A DNA stretch of 7,875 bases from a bacterium (GTDB lineage: Bacteria > Pseudomonadota > Gammaproteobacteria > Burkholderiales > Methylophilaceae): the NCBI GenBank assembly GCA_027310505.1, contig DAIDAS010000055.1, positions 1-7,875 of the forward strand, in the 5' to 3' direction. Of this stretch, positions 1 through 6,838 are shown one piece after another. Below the pieces are notes generated by a model. The model did not search any database. It worked only from the letters and a program-made list of their open reading frames with translations, and was not told where the DNA came from. Position numbers and translations under genes: made by a program. Positions within the stretch are counted from its first letter, which is position 1. Every line of letters begins with the position of its first letter.

Positions 1-1137
1 GGTTGCCGCATCGTAACCGACCACATCGCCCACATACAGGCTGCGACTGGATTCGGAATAGCCGCGCAGGTAATTCTGGTGTTCCGCCGTGTGATGGCGC
101 TCGTAGAAGCCATCGGTATAGCCACGGCTGGCCAGGCTTTCCAGTTCGCCCAGCAGCAACGGATTGAACGGACGGCCCGCCACCGCGTCATCAATGGCAC
201 GACGATAGACTTGGCTGGCGCGTGCCACGTAATAGCGGGATTTGGTGCGGCCTTCGATCTTGAGCGAATCGACGCCAATCTTCACCAGCCGCTCCACGTG
301 TTGCACCGCGCGCAGATCCTTGGAGTTCATGATGTAGGTGCCGTGCTCGTCTTCCATGATCGGCATCATCTCGCCCGGACGGTTCTTTTCTTCGATCAGG
401 TACACCTGGTCTGCCGCCGGGTGGCGCTTCAGACTGCCGCAATCGGAGAGCGAGGATTTTTCCATCTCGGCACGGAAATCGAATTCATGGATGCGAATGA
501 CGCCAGCCGCATCCTCCTGCGCATCGTGCACCTTGTAATCCCAGCGGCAGGAGTTGGTGCAGGTGCCTTGATTCGGGTCGCGATGGTTGAAATATCCCGA
601 CAGCAGACAGCGACCGGAATAGGCAATGCACAGCGCGCCGTGCACGAACACTTCCAGCTCCATGTCAGGGCACTGCTGGCGGATTTCCTCGATCTCGTCC
701 AGCGACAGTTCACGCGACAGGATAACTCGCGTCAGCCCCAGCGCCTGCCAGAACTTGACCGTGGCGTAGTTCACCGTATTGGCCTGCACCGACAGGTGCA
801 CCGGCACTTCCGGCCACTTCTCGCGCACCATCATGATGAGGCCGGGATCCGCCATGATCAGTGCATCCGGCTTGAGCGCGATCACCGGCTCCATATCCGC
901 TAGGTAAGTCTTCACTTTCGCATTATGCGGCATCAGGTTGGAGGCGACAAAAAACAGCTTGCCGCGGGCATGGGCTTCATCAATGCCCTGCGCCAGTTGC
1001 GTCATGCCGAAATCGTTGTTGCGCGCGCGCAGACTGTAGCGCGGCTGGCCGGCATACACCGCATCCGCCCCGAAATCGTAGGCGGTACGCATGCGGTCGA
1101 GATCGCCGGCGGGTGCCAGCAGTTCAGGTTTCTTCAT
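1..1137 (-). CDS. trhP: U32 family protein TrhP/YegQ (tRNA U34 hydroxylation), 3' end cut by window edge
   Basis: The 379 visible codons read without a break from ATG at 1137 to the left edge. E. coli YegQ/TrhP is about 450 residues, so roughly 75 C-terminal residues are outside. The start KPELLAPAG, the block AVYAGQPRYSLRAR (residues ~26-39), the U32 signature EVFVHGALC...SGRC (162-177), and IMNSKDLRA plus SLKIEGRTKS downstream match YegQ closely as I recall it. Cysteines C170, C177, C193 and C197 are the conserved set linked to an Fe-S cluster in this family. In E. coli, TrhP makes 5-hydroxyuridine at the tRNA wobble position using prephenate-derived chemistry; the same role is inferred here. 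Annotations often call such proteins 'U32 peptidase', although peptidase activity is doubtful for this subgroup. The start abuts the yjbQ stop with no gap, so it is probably co-transcribed and translationally coupled, with only a weak GGCGAG upstream as ribosome site. Confidence 0.93.
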   Translation of the reverse strand, partial: MKKPELLAPAGDLDRMRTAYDFGADAVYAGQPRYSLRARNNDFGMTQLAQGIDEAHARGKLFFVASNLMPHNAKVKTYLADMEPVIALKPDALIMADPGLIMMVREKWPEVPVHLSVQANTVNYATVKFWQALGLTRVILSRELSLDEIEEIRQQCPDMELEVFVHGALCIAYSGRCLLSGYFNHRDPNQGTCTNSCRWDYKVHDAQEDAAGVIRIHEFDFRAEMEKSSLSDCGSLKRHPAADQVYLIEEKNRPGEMMPIMEDEHGTYIMNSKDLRAVQHVERLVKIGVDSLKIEGRTKSRYYVARASQVYRRAIDDAVAGRPFNPLLLGELESLASRGYTDGFYERHHTAEHQNYLRGYSESSRSLYVGDVVGYDAAT

Positions 1138-1557
1138 TTACTCGCCAATAATCTTGACCAGCACGCGCTTGCGGCGGCGGCCATCGAATTCACCATAAAA
1201 AATCTGTTCCCACGGACCAAAATCGAGGCGACCGTTGGTCACAGCCACGACCACTTCGCGCCCCATCACCTGACGCTTCATGTGGGCGTCGGCATTGTCT
1301 TCGCCGGTACGGTTGTGGTGATAGCCACTCACCGGCTCGTGCGGGGCGAGTTTTTCCAGCCATACGCCGTAGTCGTGGTGCAGCCCGGATTCATCGTCGT
1401 TGATGAACACACTGGCGGTGATATGCATGGCATTGACCAGCACCAGACCTTCCTTGACGCCGGATTCGTGCAGGCATTGCTCCACTTCGCCGGTAATGTT
1501 GATGAAGGCCATGCGCGCCGGGGCGTTAAACCAGAGTTCCTTGCGGTAGCTTTTCAT
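1138..1557 (-). CDS. yjbQ: YjbQ / UPF0047 family protein (secondary thiamine-phosphate synthase fold)
   Basis: This encodes 139 residues, the usual size for UPF0047/YjbQ. The sequence carries the family's conserved blocks: NAMHITASVFINDDESG (~42-58), the histidine-rich VSGYHHN segment, GEDNADAHMKRQVMG, and the C-terminal TNGRLDFGPWEQIFYGE. The last is the family signature in the version with GPWEQ instead of GTWQ. E. coli YjbQ can replace thiamine-phosphate synthase weakly when overproduced; its normal role is not settled, so the thiamine link is family knowledge and not shown here. The ATG at 1557 was chosen because AGGAAG lies at 1562-1567 (minus strand), five bases upstream, and because the upstream extension in this frame has no family similarity. 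It is first of a two-gene unit with trhP; its stop touches the trhP start. Confidence 0.92.
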   Translation of the reverse strand: MKSYRKELWFNAPARMAFINITGEVEQCLHESGVKEGLVLVNAMHITASVFINDDESGLHHDYGVWLEKLAPHEPVSGYHHNRTGEDNADAHMKRQVMGREVVVAVTNGRLDFGPWEQIFYGEFDGRRRKRVLVKIIGE

Positions 1558-1585
1558 GGGGCTTCCTAACAAATGCGGGGCAGGA

Positions 1586-1591
1586 ATTATA
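1586..1591 (-). promoter_or_regulatory. Candidate -10 box for the yjbQ-trhP unit
   Basis: On the minus strand this reads TATAAT, a perfect -10 consensus, about 20 bases upstream of the AGGAAG ribosome site of yjbQ. No good -35 is visible at 16-18 bp spacing (the 17-bp position reads TACCTA), so the promoter is either activator-dependent or only suggested. It lies in the 88-bp divergent gap between yjbQ and the lipid-transport operon. The opposite-strand promoter of that operon was not convincingly found; the best -10-like hexamer on the plus strand is TACAGT at 1613-1618. Confidence 0.4.
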
Positions 1592-1645
1592 TCTTCAAGA
1601 CACAGGGATAGGTACAGTAAATCAGGAACATACTCTGGGGGCATT

Positions 1646-2758
1646 GTGGCCCACGCAGGTTTCAGCGTTTCGCAGGCAGATGGAGGGCAGCGCCGCATCA
1701 CGCTGACCGGCCAATGGTCGCTGCGTGCCGTCGACAACAATTTCGCCGAGCTGCGTGGCCGCCTGGCATCTTTTTTTGGCGACCCTCTGGCCGAATGGGA
1801 CCTGCGCGAAGTAGAACAGCTCGACAGCGCCGCCGCCGCCATGCTGCTGGCAGGCTGGGGTGGACGACGATGCCCGCACAGCCTGATGAGCTCGTTGCAG
1901 GCGCAGCTGTTCTCCGCGCTCGAAAACGTCGAGACCCCTCATCGTCGCCAGCCTATCGACTGGTTCGCCCCGCTGGCGATGCTCGGCACCCTGGCTGCAG
2001 GGCTTATCAGCCAGATGGCTGATTTTCTTGGCCTGTTCGGCGGGCTGGTTCTGGAAGTCTTTCATCTGATACGCAACCCGCACGAGATCCCCTGGAAAGA
2101 GATTTCCGCAAACATTTACAAAGGCGGCGTCATGGCACTGCCTGTCACGGCACTGGTAGGCTTCATGATCGGCATCGCCATGAGTTACCTGATGGCGTTG
2201 CAACTGAGCAAGTTCGGCGCCGATATTTTCATCGTCAACATCCTCGGACTGGCCGTGGTGCGTGAGCTTGGCCCGATACTGATGGCAGTGCTGGTGGCGG
2301 GACGCTCCGGCTCGGCCATGACGGCGCAGATCGGGGTGATGCGCGTCACCGAAGAAATCGACGCCCTGGCCGCCATGGGCATCTCGCGCATTCAGCGGCT
2401 GATCCTGCCAAAACTGGTCGGGCTTACCCTGATCGCGCCAATGCTGGTGTTCTGGACATCCCTATGGGCGCTGATCGGCGGCATGCTGTCCGCCAAAATC
2501 GAACTGAGCCTCGGCTATGCATTCTTTCTGCAGCGTTTGGCCGAAGTCCTATCGCCGGTGAACCTCACGCTCGCCCTATTCAAAGGATTGCTGTTCGGGT
2601 TTCTGGTAACGCTGGTCGCCTGTCATTTCGGCCTGCGGATCAAACCAAATACCGAAAGCCTCAGCACCAGCACGACCTCTTCCGTGGTAACCGCCATCAC
2701 CATCGTGATTCTCACGGATGCGGTCTTTGCCATCATGACGCGGGAAATCGGCTTGTGA
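1646..2758 (+). CDS. MlaE-type ABC lipid transporter permease with N-terminal STAS domain
   Basis: From GTG 1646 this is 370 residues. Residues ~1-100 look like a STAS domain (LTGQWSL near 20-26 and LDSAAAAMLLAGWGG at 59-73), the part that MlaB supplies as a separate protein in E. coli. Residues ~105-370 are an MlaE permease with several hydrophobic segments and the family hallmark RELGPILMAVLVAGRSGSA from R206, followed by EEIDALAAMG from E236, the cytoplasmic loop that contacts the ATPase. It should be the inner-membrane channel of an MCE lipid transporter. GTG 1646 is chosen because GGGGG precedes it by about five bases and STAS-like sequence starts soon after. An ATG at 1556 is in frame but overlaps the divergent yjbQ start and adds 30 residues without family character. 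The stop overlaps the next start (GTGA at 2755-2758). The substrate, phospholipid or another lipid, is not shown by sequence. Confidence 0.92.
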   Translation: MAHAGFSVSQADGGQRRITLTGQWSLRAVDNNFAELRGRLASFFGDPLAEWDLREVEQLDSAAAAMLLAGWGGRRCPHSLMSSLQAQLFSALENVETPHRRQPIDWFAPLAMLGTLAAGLISQMADFLGLFGGLVLEVFHLIRNPHEIPWKEISANIYKGGVMALPVTALVGFMIGIAMSYLMALQLSKFGADIFIVNILGLAVVRELGPILMAVLVAGRSGSAMTAQIGVMRVTEEIDALAAMGISRIQRLILPKLVGLTLIAPMLVFWTSLWALIGGMLSAKIELSLGYAFFLQRLAEVLSPVNLTLALFKGLLFGFLVTLVACHFGLRIKPNTESLSTSTTSSVVTAITIVILTDAVFAIMTREIGL

Positions 2759-3528
2759 AAACGTCAGCTCCCGCCATTGTCTGCGAAGCGCGCAAGATAT
2801 CGACACAATACGGCAGCACCGTTGTCCTCCACGATCTCGACCTGAAGGTCTACCAAGGCGAGGCATTGGCACTGGTGGGTGGCTCCGGCAGCGGAAAATC
2901 GACCCTGCTGCGCCACATCATCGGGCTGAACCGCCCGACGCATGGAGAAATCCTGCTGTTCGGCGAACCCTTGCAGGAAATCGACCGGGAAGGTCAACGC
3001 AGGGTGCGCAACCGGTTCGGCGTATTGTTCCAGCAGGGAGCGTTGTTTTCCGCGCTCCCCGTTTTCGACAACATCGCCTTCCCGTTGCGCGAGCTGCATC
3101 AGTTCGACGATGAAACCATCCATCGCCTGGTCATGTTCAAGCTGACGCTGGTAGAACTGGAGCCGGAACATGCCTGGCTGTTGCCGGCACAACTTTCCGG
3201 CGGCATGATCAAGCGCGTCGCCCTGGCCCGCGCACTGGCACTGAAGCCGGAATTGCTGTTGCTGGACGAACCCACTGCCGGGCTCGACCCGGATCGCAGC
3301 AAAGGCTTCGTACAGTTGATCAGGAGCCTGCGCGAAACGCTTGGCCTCACCGTCATTTTCGCCACACATGACGTGGACACCCTGATATCGCTTGCCGATC
3401 GCGTGGCGGTTCTGGCTGACCAGCATATCGTGGCCGCTTGTCCGCTACCCGAACTGCAACAGGTCGATCACCCGTTCGTGGCCAGCTTCTTCCGTGATAT
3501 TCACCAACGCCGTGAGAGAATCAACTGA
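2755..3528 (+). CDS. MlaF-like ABC transporter ATP-binding protein
   Basis: This 257-residue protein starting at GTG 2755 has every ABC ATPase motif: Walker A GGSGSGKST at 42-50, Q-loop glutamine in LFQQ (Q93), signature LSGGM at 147-151 followed by IKRVALARAL, Walker B LLLLDEP at 167-173 with catalytic E172, and switch histidine H205 in ATHD. The LSGGM-x-KR form and FQQGALFS after the Q-loop are typical of the MlaF/Mkl/Ttg2A subgroup that powers MCE transport. It should sit on the cytoplasmic side of the STAS-MlaE permease and hydrolyse ATP to drive lipid movement. Start choice: GTG overlaps the permease stop by four bases (GTGA), a usual coupling arrangement, and gives the normal family N-terminus; the frame is open further upstream, but that part overlaps the permease gene. 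Its stop is one base from the MCE gene start. Confidence 0.95.
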   Translation: MKTSAPAIVCEARKISTQYGSTVVLHDLDLKVYQGEALALVGGSGSGKSTLLRHIIGLNRPTHGEILLFGEPLQEIDREGQRRVRNRFGVLFQQGALFSALPVFDNIAFPLRELHQFDDETIHRLVMFKLTLVELEPEHAWLLPAQLSGGMIKRVALARALALKPELLLLDEPTAGLDPDRSKGFVQLIRSLRETLGLTVIFATHDVDTLISLADRVAVLADQHIVAACPLPELQQVDHPFVASFFRDIHQRRERIN

Positions 3529-3529
3529 C

Positions 3530-4471
3530 ATGGAAAATCGTGCCTACGCCATTGCCACCGGCCTGTTCGCTCTTCTGTTGATTTTGAGCATCTCTCTCGC
3601 ATTCTGGTGGCTGGGCGGCCCCCACACCGAGCAGCAGGAAGCCGTAGTGCTCTCCAGTCAGCCCGTAACCGGACTCAACCCTGAGGCAACGGTGAAGTTC
3701 AGGGGAGTCAATGTCGGCAAAGTCGTCGACATTGACTTCGATCCCGCCAAGCCGCTCGATATCCTGATCAAGCTCTCTATCGACAAGCGCCTCAAACTGA
3801 CCCGCGGCACGTTCGCCAAACTCAAGACGCAAGGCGTTACCGGGCTTGCCTATGTCGATATCGACGACACTGGCGACAATCCCATGCCCCTCGGCGACAA
3901 TCGCATCCTGCTGGCCAGATCCTCTATTGATACGCTGGTCGATACCGGCCAGCACTTCGTGGATCAGGCCCGATTGCTGGTGGATGACAGCATCCGCCTG
4001 GTCGGCAACGGCAATCGCCTGCTGGATCAGCAGAATCTTGACCATATCGAACACACCCTGGCCAACCTCGAACAGGCCAGCAAGGATACGGCGCCCATGC
4101 TGCAGTCCATGACCCAAAGCGCCCAACGGATCAACAACGCCCTTTCGGACGACCAGCAACGCAAGCTGGCTTCGACGGTGGAATCCATCCGCTCCACTGC
4201 CGAGCAGGCTGGGCCGCTCGTTCAGGACATGCGCCAAGCCGTTGGCGACTTCCGCGCCCTCAGCCTCGAGTTGCGGCGAGGCACCCAGGAAACCAGCAGC
4301 ACCCTGAACAACTCGACTCTGCCACACATCGACGAACTGACCCGTCGCCTGTCACACGACGCCCAGCACCTCGATAGCGTGCTCGACAACCTGGAACAAA
4401 ATCCCCAGAGCCTGGTGTTAGGCAAGCCACATATCCCGCCCGGACCAGGAGAAGCCGGATTCAAACCCTGA
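3530..4471 (+). CDS. MCE (MlaD-like) periplasmic lipid-binding protein, membrane anchored
   Basis: The 313 residues have one N-terminal membrane segment (about 6-28, ATGLFALLLILSISLAFWWL), then an MCE domain at about 38-115 containing PVTGLNPEATVKFRGVNVGKV and TRGTFAKLKTQGVTGLAYVDI. A long polar, helix-prone region follows (~125-300) with repeated LxxxxxxL spacing, as in MCE proteins whose C-terminal helices form or line a lipid tunnel. The end is proline/glycine rich (PHIPPGPGEAGF), a tail I know from related proteins. It is longer than E. coli MlaD (~183 aa) and has a single MCE domain, unlike PqiB or LetB. Anchored in the inner membrane, it should pass lipid between the permease and the outer membrane. 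ATG 3530 is one base after the ATPase stop; GAGAGA upstream is a modest ribosome site inside the preceding gene. Confidence 0.93.
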   Translation: MENRAYAIATGLFALLLILSISLAFWWLGGPHTEQQEAVVLSSQPVTGLNPEATVKFRGVNVGKVVDIDFDPAKPLDILIKLSIDKRLKLTRGTFAKLKTQGVTGLAYVDIDDTGDNPMPLGDNRILLARSSIDTLVDTGQHFVDQARLLVDDSIRLVGNGNRLLDQQNLDHIEHTLANLEQASKDTAPMLQSMTQSAQRINNALSDDQQRKLASTVESIRSTAEQAGPLVQDMRQAVGDFRALSLELRRGTQETSSTLNNSTLPHIDELTRRLSHDAQHLDSVLDNLEQNPQSLVLGKPHIPPGPGEAGFKP

Positions 4472-4486
4472 AAACGGAAAACCGCC

Positions 4487-5110
4487 ATGACAAAAATCGC
4501 CACCCTAACTGCCTGCCTGCTGCTAACTGCCTGCATGAGCCTGAACAAACCAACGGCCGAACCGGCACGTTACGACTTCGGTAGCGCACCCGCCAACCAC
4601 CCCCGCCCTCTGCCGGAAAATCTGGTCACGGCAGAAATCAGCACGCCGACCTGGCTGGCAAACAGGCACATTCATTACCGCTTGGCGTACAAGGCACCGG
4701 AACGTGTTTACACCTACGCCAACAACCAGTGGCTGGCAGAGCCCTCCGAGTTGCTTGCGCGCCGACTGGGCCAAACCCTGGCAGGCATCAGCGTCAACAC
4801 GCACGCCGGTTGCCTGCTGGACATTCAGCTGGACGATTTCGAGCAGGTATTCTCCACCCCGGCCGAGAGTATCGGGCAGATCAGGCTACAGGCAACCCTC
4901 AGCCACCGGGGGAGCGGCCAGAAATTACTCCGGGCTGATTTCGCGGCCAGCCAACCGGCCGCGACAGCCGACGCCCATGGCGGAGTCGTCGCCCTGTCTG
5001 CGGCCAGCGATATGGCATTGCACGATCTCACAGACTGGATCAACAAGGCTTTCGACGCAAACCAGCCAGAGGGACGCGACCATCTAAACCTGTGCGGTGG
5101 GCAAAAATAA
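4487..5110 (+). CDS. ABC-type transport auxiliary lipoprotein (PqiC-like)
   Basis: This 207-residue protein has a lipoprotein signal peptide: MTKIATLTACLLLTAC with lipobox L13-T14-A15-C16, so cleavage before C16. Residue +2 is Met, not Asp, which favours the outer membrane. The mature part (YDFG..., then IHYRLAYKAPERVYTYANNQWLAEP and the later LAGISVNTHAGCLLDIQLDDFEQ) fits the PqiC/ABC_trans_aux family (DUF330 type). In the Pqi system the related lipoprotein supports the MCE bridge at the outer membrane; the same docking role is inferred here from its place as last gene of the operon. A 15-base gap separates it from the MCE gene, with a GGA-containing ribosome site. Its stop (5108-5110) directly abuts a hairpin that belongs to the opposite strand. 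Confidence 0.9.
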   Translation: MTKIATLTACLLLTACMSLNKPTAEPARYDFGSAPANHPRPLPENLVTAEISTPTWLANRHIHYRLAYKAPERVYTYANNQWLAEPSELLARRLGQTLAGISVNTHAGCLLDIQLDDFEQVFSTPAESIGQIRLQATLSHRGSGQKLLRADFAASQPAATADAHGGVVALSAASDMALHDLTDWINKAFDANQPEGRDHLNLCGGQK

Positions 5111-5132
5111 AAGGCTTGCGAACGCAAGCCTT
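5102..5132 (-). terminator. Intrinsic terminator facing left, behind the decayed tRNA 3' half
   Basis: A perfect 9-bp stem (5111-5119 with 5124-5132, AAGGCTTGC/GCAAGCCTT) closes a four-base loop. Read on the minus strand it is followed by TTATTTTT (5103-5110), the classical U-tract. On the plus strand no T-run follows, so it is mainly a minus-strand terminator, although the hairpin may also slow transcription coming out of the lipoprotein gene. Its place five bases downstream of the tRNA remnant's CCA suggests it once ended the original tRNA-Thr transcript. Convergent lipoprotein and tRNA genes would then have shared this spot. Confidence 0.8.
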
Positions 5133-5136
5133 GAAC

Positions 5137-5181
5137 TGGTGGGATGACCGGAATCGAACTGGTGACCTTCGCATTACGAAT
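5137..5181 (-). pseudogene. Displaced, decayed 3' half of a tRNA-Thr gene (left end of the element)
   Basis: On the minus strand this reads from the anticodon loop (TTCGTAA, anticodon CGT) through the anticodon stem, a variable loop, a T-arm with TTCGATT and an end in CCA. The 5' half (acceptor 5' strand, D-arm) is missing; AT-rich sequence takes its place from 5182. The first 18 bases match the intact tRNA-Thr at 7051-7126 exactly, while the rest differs. It is not intact: the T-stem has one mismatch (A52-C62), and the acceptor 3' strand is one base short if normal CCA spacing is assumed. An ancestral CACCGGC acceptor strand, fully complementary to the GCCGGTG 5' end of the intact tRNA, would need only small changes to give what is seen. 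I infer that this is the host tRNA's original 3' half, displaced by integration and then drifted. Confidence 0.7.
5164..5181. repeat. Left attachment-site core (18-bp direct repeat)
   Basis: GACCTTCGCATTACGAAT is identical to 7079-7096. It spans the anticodon stem and loop of tRNA-Thr(CGT), a known crossover region for tyrosine integrases that use tRNA genes. The flanking bases differ on both sides (T/C before, C/G after), so the identity is exactly 18 bp. Confidence 0.8.
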
Positions 5182-5278
5182 CATAATTTTCCCATTTTAA
5201 GCAGTTTTAATACGCCATCACACCACACATATATCTATATTTTTCATGTAGTTATACATTTACATACCAAGAGGAACT

Positions 5279-5309
5279 TTGACTTTGTTTTAACTCTCTT
5301 GCTTACATA
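5279..5309 (+). promoter_or_regulatory. Weak candidate promoter of the integrase/HEPN gene overlapping arm-type repeats
   Basis: TTGACT at 5279-5284 matches the -35 consensus in five of six bases. The possible -10 hexamers 18-19 bases further (TTACAT at 5303-5308 or TACATA at 5304-5309) match only three of six and lie within the first TGCTTACAT repeat. Another AT-rich stretch, TAATTTAT at 5324-5331, could serve instead. If the repeats bind the integrase part of the protein, promoter occlusion and so self-repression would follow; this is inference. The AT-rich stretch 5182-5278 shows no gene and no other clear signal. Confidence 0.25.
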
Positions 5310-5319
5310 TTGCTTACAT
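5299..5319 (+). repeat. Left arm-type repeat pair (2 x TTGCTTACAT)
   Basis: TTGCTTACAT occurs at 5299-5308 and again at 5310-5319, starting 11 bp apart, so both copies face the same side of the helix. The same word, with the same 11-bp step, is found three times at the other end of the element (6974-7004). Such paired short repeats inside both ends, apart from the tRNA core, are what arm-type binding sites of DUF4102-type tyrosine integrases look like. The protein encoded at 5369-6838 keeps the arm-binding domain that would read them. Confidence 0.65.
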
Positions 5320-5348
5320 GGTCTAATTTATCGGACCCGATTTTCAAA

Positions 5349-5357
5349 ATGTAAGCA
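5349..5357 (-). repeat. Inverted arm-type repeat just upstream of the integrase/HEPN start
   Basis: ATGTAAGCA is the reverse complement of TGCTTACAT. It ends 11 bases before the ATG at 5369 and touches the ribosome-binding segment GAGG (5358-5361). It is the only inverted copy seen. Binding here could block transcription or reduce translation of the gene; this is inferred from position only. Confidence 0.6.
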
Positions 5358-5368
5358 GAGGCTGGCAA

Positions 5369-6838
5369 ATGCAAAAACTGACAAAGACTTATATCGAGCG
5401 ACTACCCAAGGTCGCGGACGGCAAGCAGGCCTTCCATTGGGACTCCGAACAGCGAGGCCTCGGCCTGCGGGTGACAAGCGGGACCAAGGCATTTGTATTC
5501 CAAAGACGTGTGAACGGAAAAACCGCAAGGGTGACGATTGGCGCATGGCCCGACATGACTGTTGATGACGCTCGCGAACGGGCGCGAAAGATGGCCGTCA
5601 TGGTGGATGATGGAATTGACCCCCGCCGACAGGCCAAAAAAGACCAGGCAGCAAACACCACCCTGAAACAGACCTTCGAAAAATTCCTGTCCGAGCGCAA
5701 GCTCAAGCAGCGCACACAATACGACTATCAGCGTTATTTCAATATCCACCTGACTGACTGGCTGGACAAGACCATCAACGAGATCGATGGGGACATGGTG
5801 ATAAAGCGATACAAGAAGATCGCCGAATCCAGCAGCGGACAAGCCCAAGCCTCCAGCGTGATGCGTGTGCTGCGCTCCGTCATCAATTTTGCCCAGGCCG
5901 ACCTGGGCAAGGCCCATATCCCTGAAAATCCGGTTGCCACCCTGACCGCCAAACGTGCGTGGCTGAAGGACAACGCCAGAACGGACCATTTGCGCCAGCA
6001 TGAAATCAAACCCTTTGTTGATGCACTGCGCAGTTTGGACAACCCGACGATGGGGGCCTATCCGATTGCTACTATGCTTGACTTTAATCCACCCAAATCG
6101 GCCCTAGTGGTATGTCGTCAGATTGAGCCGTTCACCTGCGATCCTGACGAATTGAATCAATTCCCTTCTGACGAATTTGCAAAGACTTATGAGTTACTCA
6201 GTGACATCGCTATTGTTCTGACAGCCGTTGGGCCTAGGGCATCTATGCCAATAGTTCAGTGGTTCACATTTGACGACCCCGATCTGGAGGATGCCAGCAT
6301 GATGTCTGGAAGTCGGAGGGGTTATTTGCATGAAATTTTACCTTATGGGTATACCAAATACCCGTTATTAGACCCCGTTGAAGCCCCAGAGATTGTCCGG
6401 GCTTTTCTCAAACTGCATCCTAAAACCAAGGACAGGGTTCGCTTAGCCTTACATAGACTGAACCAAGCACAACGTCGACGTAATCCAGGTGATCAGGCTG
6501 TAGAACTATCAACTGCTTTTGAAACCCTACTAGGTGATGGAAATAACCATGAGATGACCCACAAAATCAAAGTGAGGCTGGTAAGGCTTCTTGGAGGAGA
6601 CAAAGACGCCAGAAAAAGAAACGCTGCCATTATTTCCAAGACCTATGATTTCCGGAGCAAGTTAGTACATACCGGGGACGTGAATATAGTTAAACAAGTA
6701 ACTATTTGCGACCAGAAGATGAGTGCTTCCGAAATTATCGAAGCAGCAATTGCTATGTGTGCTGAATTGATAAAAAAGATTATTCAGCAAGGCTCAATTC
6801 CACAGTGGGAAAGTTTCGATATTACCGACCAAGCCTAA
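5369..6838 (+). CDS. Chimera: tyrosine-integrase DNA-binding domains fused to an Apea-like HEPN module
   Basis: The gene encodes 489 residues from ATG 5369, with GAGG at 5358-5361 as ribosome site. Residues ~1-95 are a DUF4102-type arm-binding domain (LTKTYIERLP, GLGLRVTSGTKAFVFQRRV, TIGAWPDMTVDDARERA). Residues ~96-200 are the SAM-like core-binding domain, followed by the linker LRQHEIKPFVDALRSLDNP. After Y231 an integrase should continue into the catalytic domain with R-H-R-Y; none of this is present. Instead residues ~232-489 resemble Apea-like HEPN proteins: IVQWFTFDDPDLEDA, then HRLNQAQRRRNPGDQAVEL, AFETLLGDG and DFRSKLVH with R429 and H434 as the R-x4-H motif of HEPN ribonucleases. GC falls at the joint: rows 5581-5640 and 5881-5940 have 35 and 34 G/C of 60, rows 6541-6600 and 6661-6720 have 26 and 23. 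Recombinase activity is not expected. RNase or defence function is inferred from the family and is unproven. It could be a deletion relic. Confidence 0.82.
   Translation: MQKLTKTYIERLPKVADGKQAFHWDSEQRGLGLRVTSGTKAFVFQRRVNGKTARVTIGAWPDMTVDDARERARKMAVMVDDGIDPRRQAKKDQAANTTLKQTFEKFLSERKLKQRTQYDYQRYFNIHLTDWLDKTINEIDGDMVIKRYKKIAESSSGQAQASSVMRVLRSVINFAQADLGKAHIPENPVATLTAKRAWLKDNARTDHLRQHEIKPFVDALRSLDNPTMGAYPIATMLDFNPPKSALVVCRQIEPFTCDPDELNQFPSDEFAKTYELLSDIAIVLTAVGPRASMPIVQWFTFDDPDLEDASMMSGSRRGYLHEILPYGYTKYPLLDPVEAPEIVRAFLKLHPKTKDRVRLALHRLNQAQRRRNPGDQAVELSTAFETLLGDGNNHEMTHKIKVRLVRLLGGDKDARKRNAAIISKTYDFRSKLVHTGDVNIVKQVTICDQKMSASEIIEAAIAMCAELIKKIIQQGSIPQWESFDITDQA

Noticed and set aside
79..1569. Long plus-strand open frames opposite trhP and yjbQ
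   Set aside because: They mirror the codon pattern of the strongly conserved minus-strand genes, have no family character, and end where those genes end.
1556..1645. Upstream ATG start for the STAS-MlaE permease
   Set aside because: The ATG overlaps the divergent yjbQ start codon, has no ribosome site that fits, and adds 30 residues without STAS features; GTG 1646 with GGGGG upstream is better.
1771..1777. Run of seven T in the STAS coding part as a phase-variation tract
   Set aside because: It is short for slippage switching and encodes normal in-frame residues; no other sign of phase variation.
5111..5132. Hairpin as the main terminator of the plus-strand lipid-transport operon
   Set aside because: No T-run follows on the plus strand; the T-run is on the minus-strand side.
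5092..5565. Plus-strand open frame across the tRNA remnant and integrase start
   Set aside because: Its start translates antisense tRNA sequence (a well-known false-protein pattern) and the rest is an out-of-frame shadow of the integrase.
6073..6838. HEPN part as a separate gene starting at in-frame ATG 6073
   Set aside because: No ribosome site precedes this ATG, and the frame is continuous from the integrase start with a good GAGG site, so a fusion product is more likely; internal initiation cannot be fully excluded.
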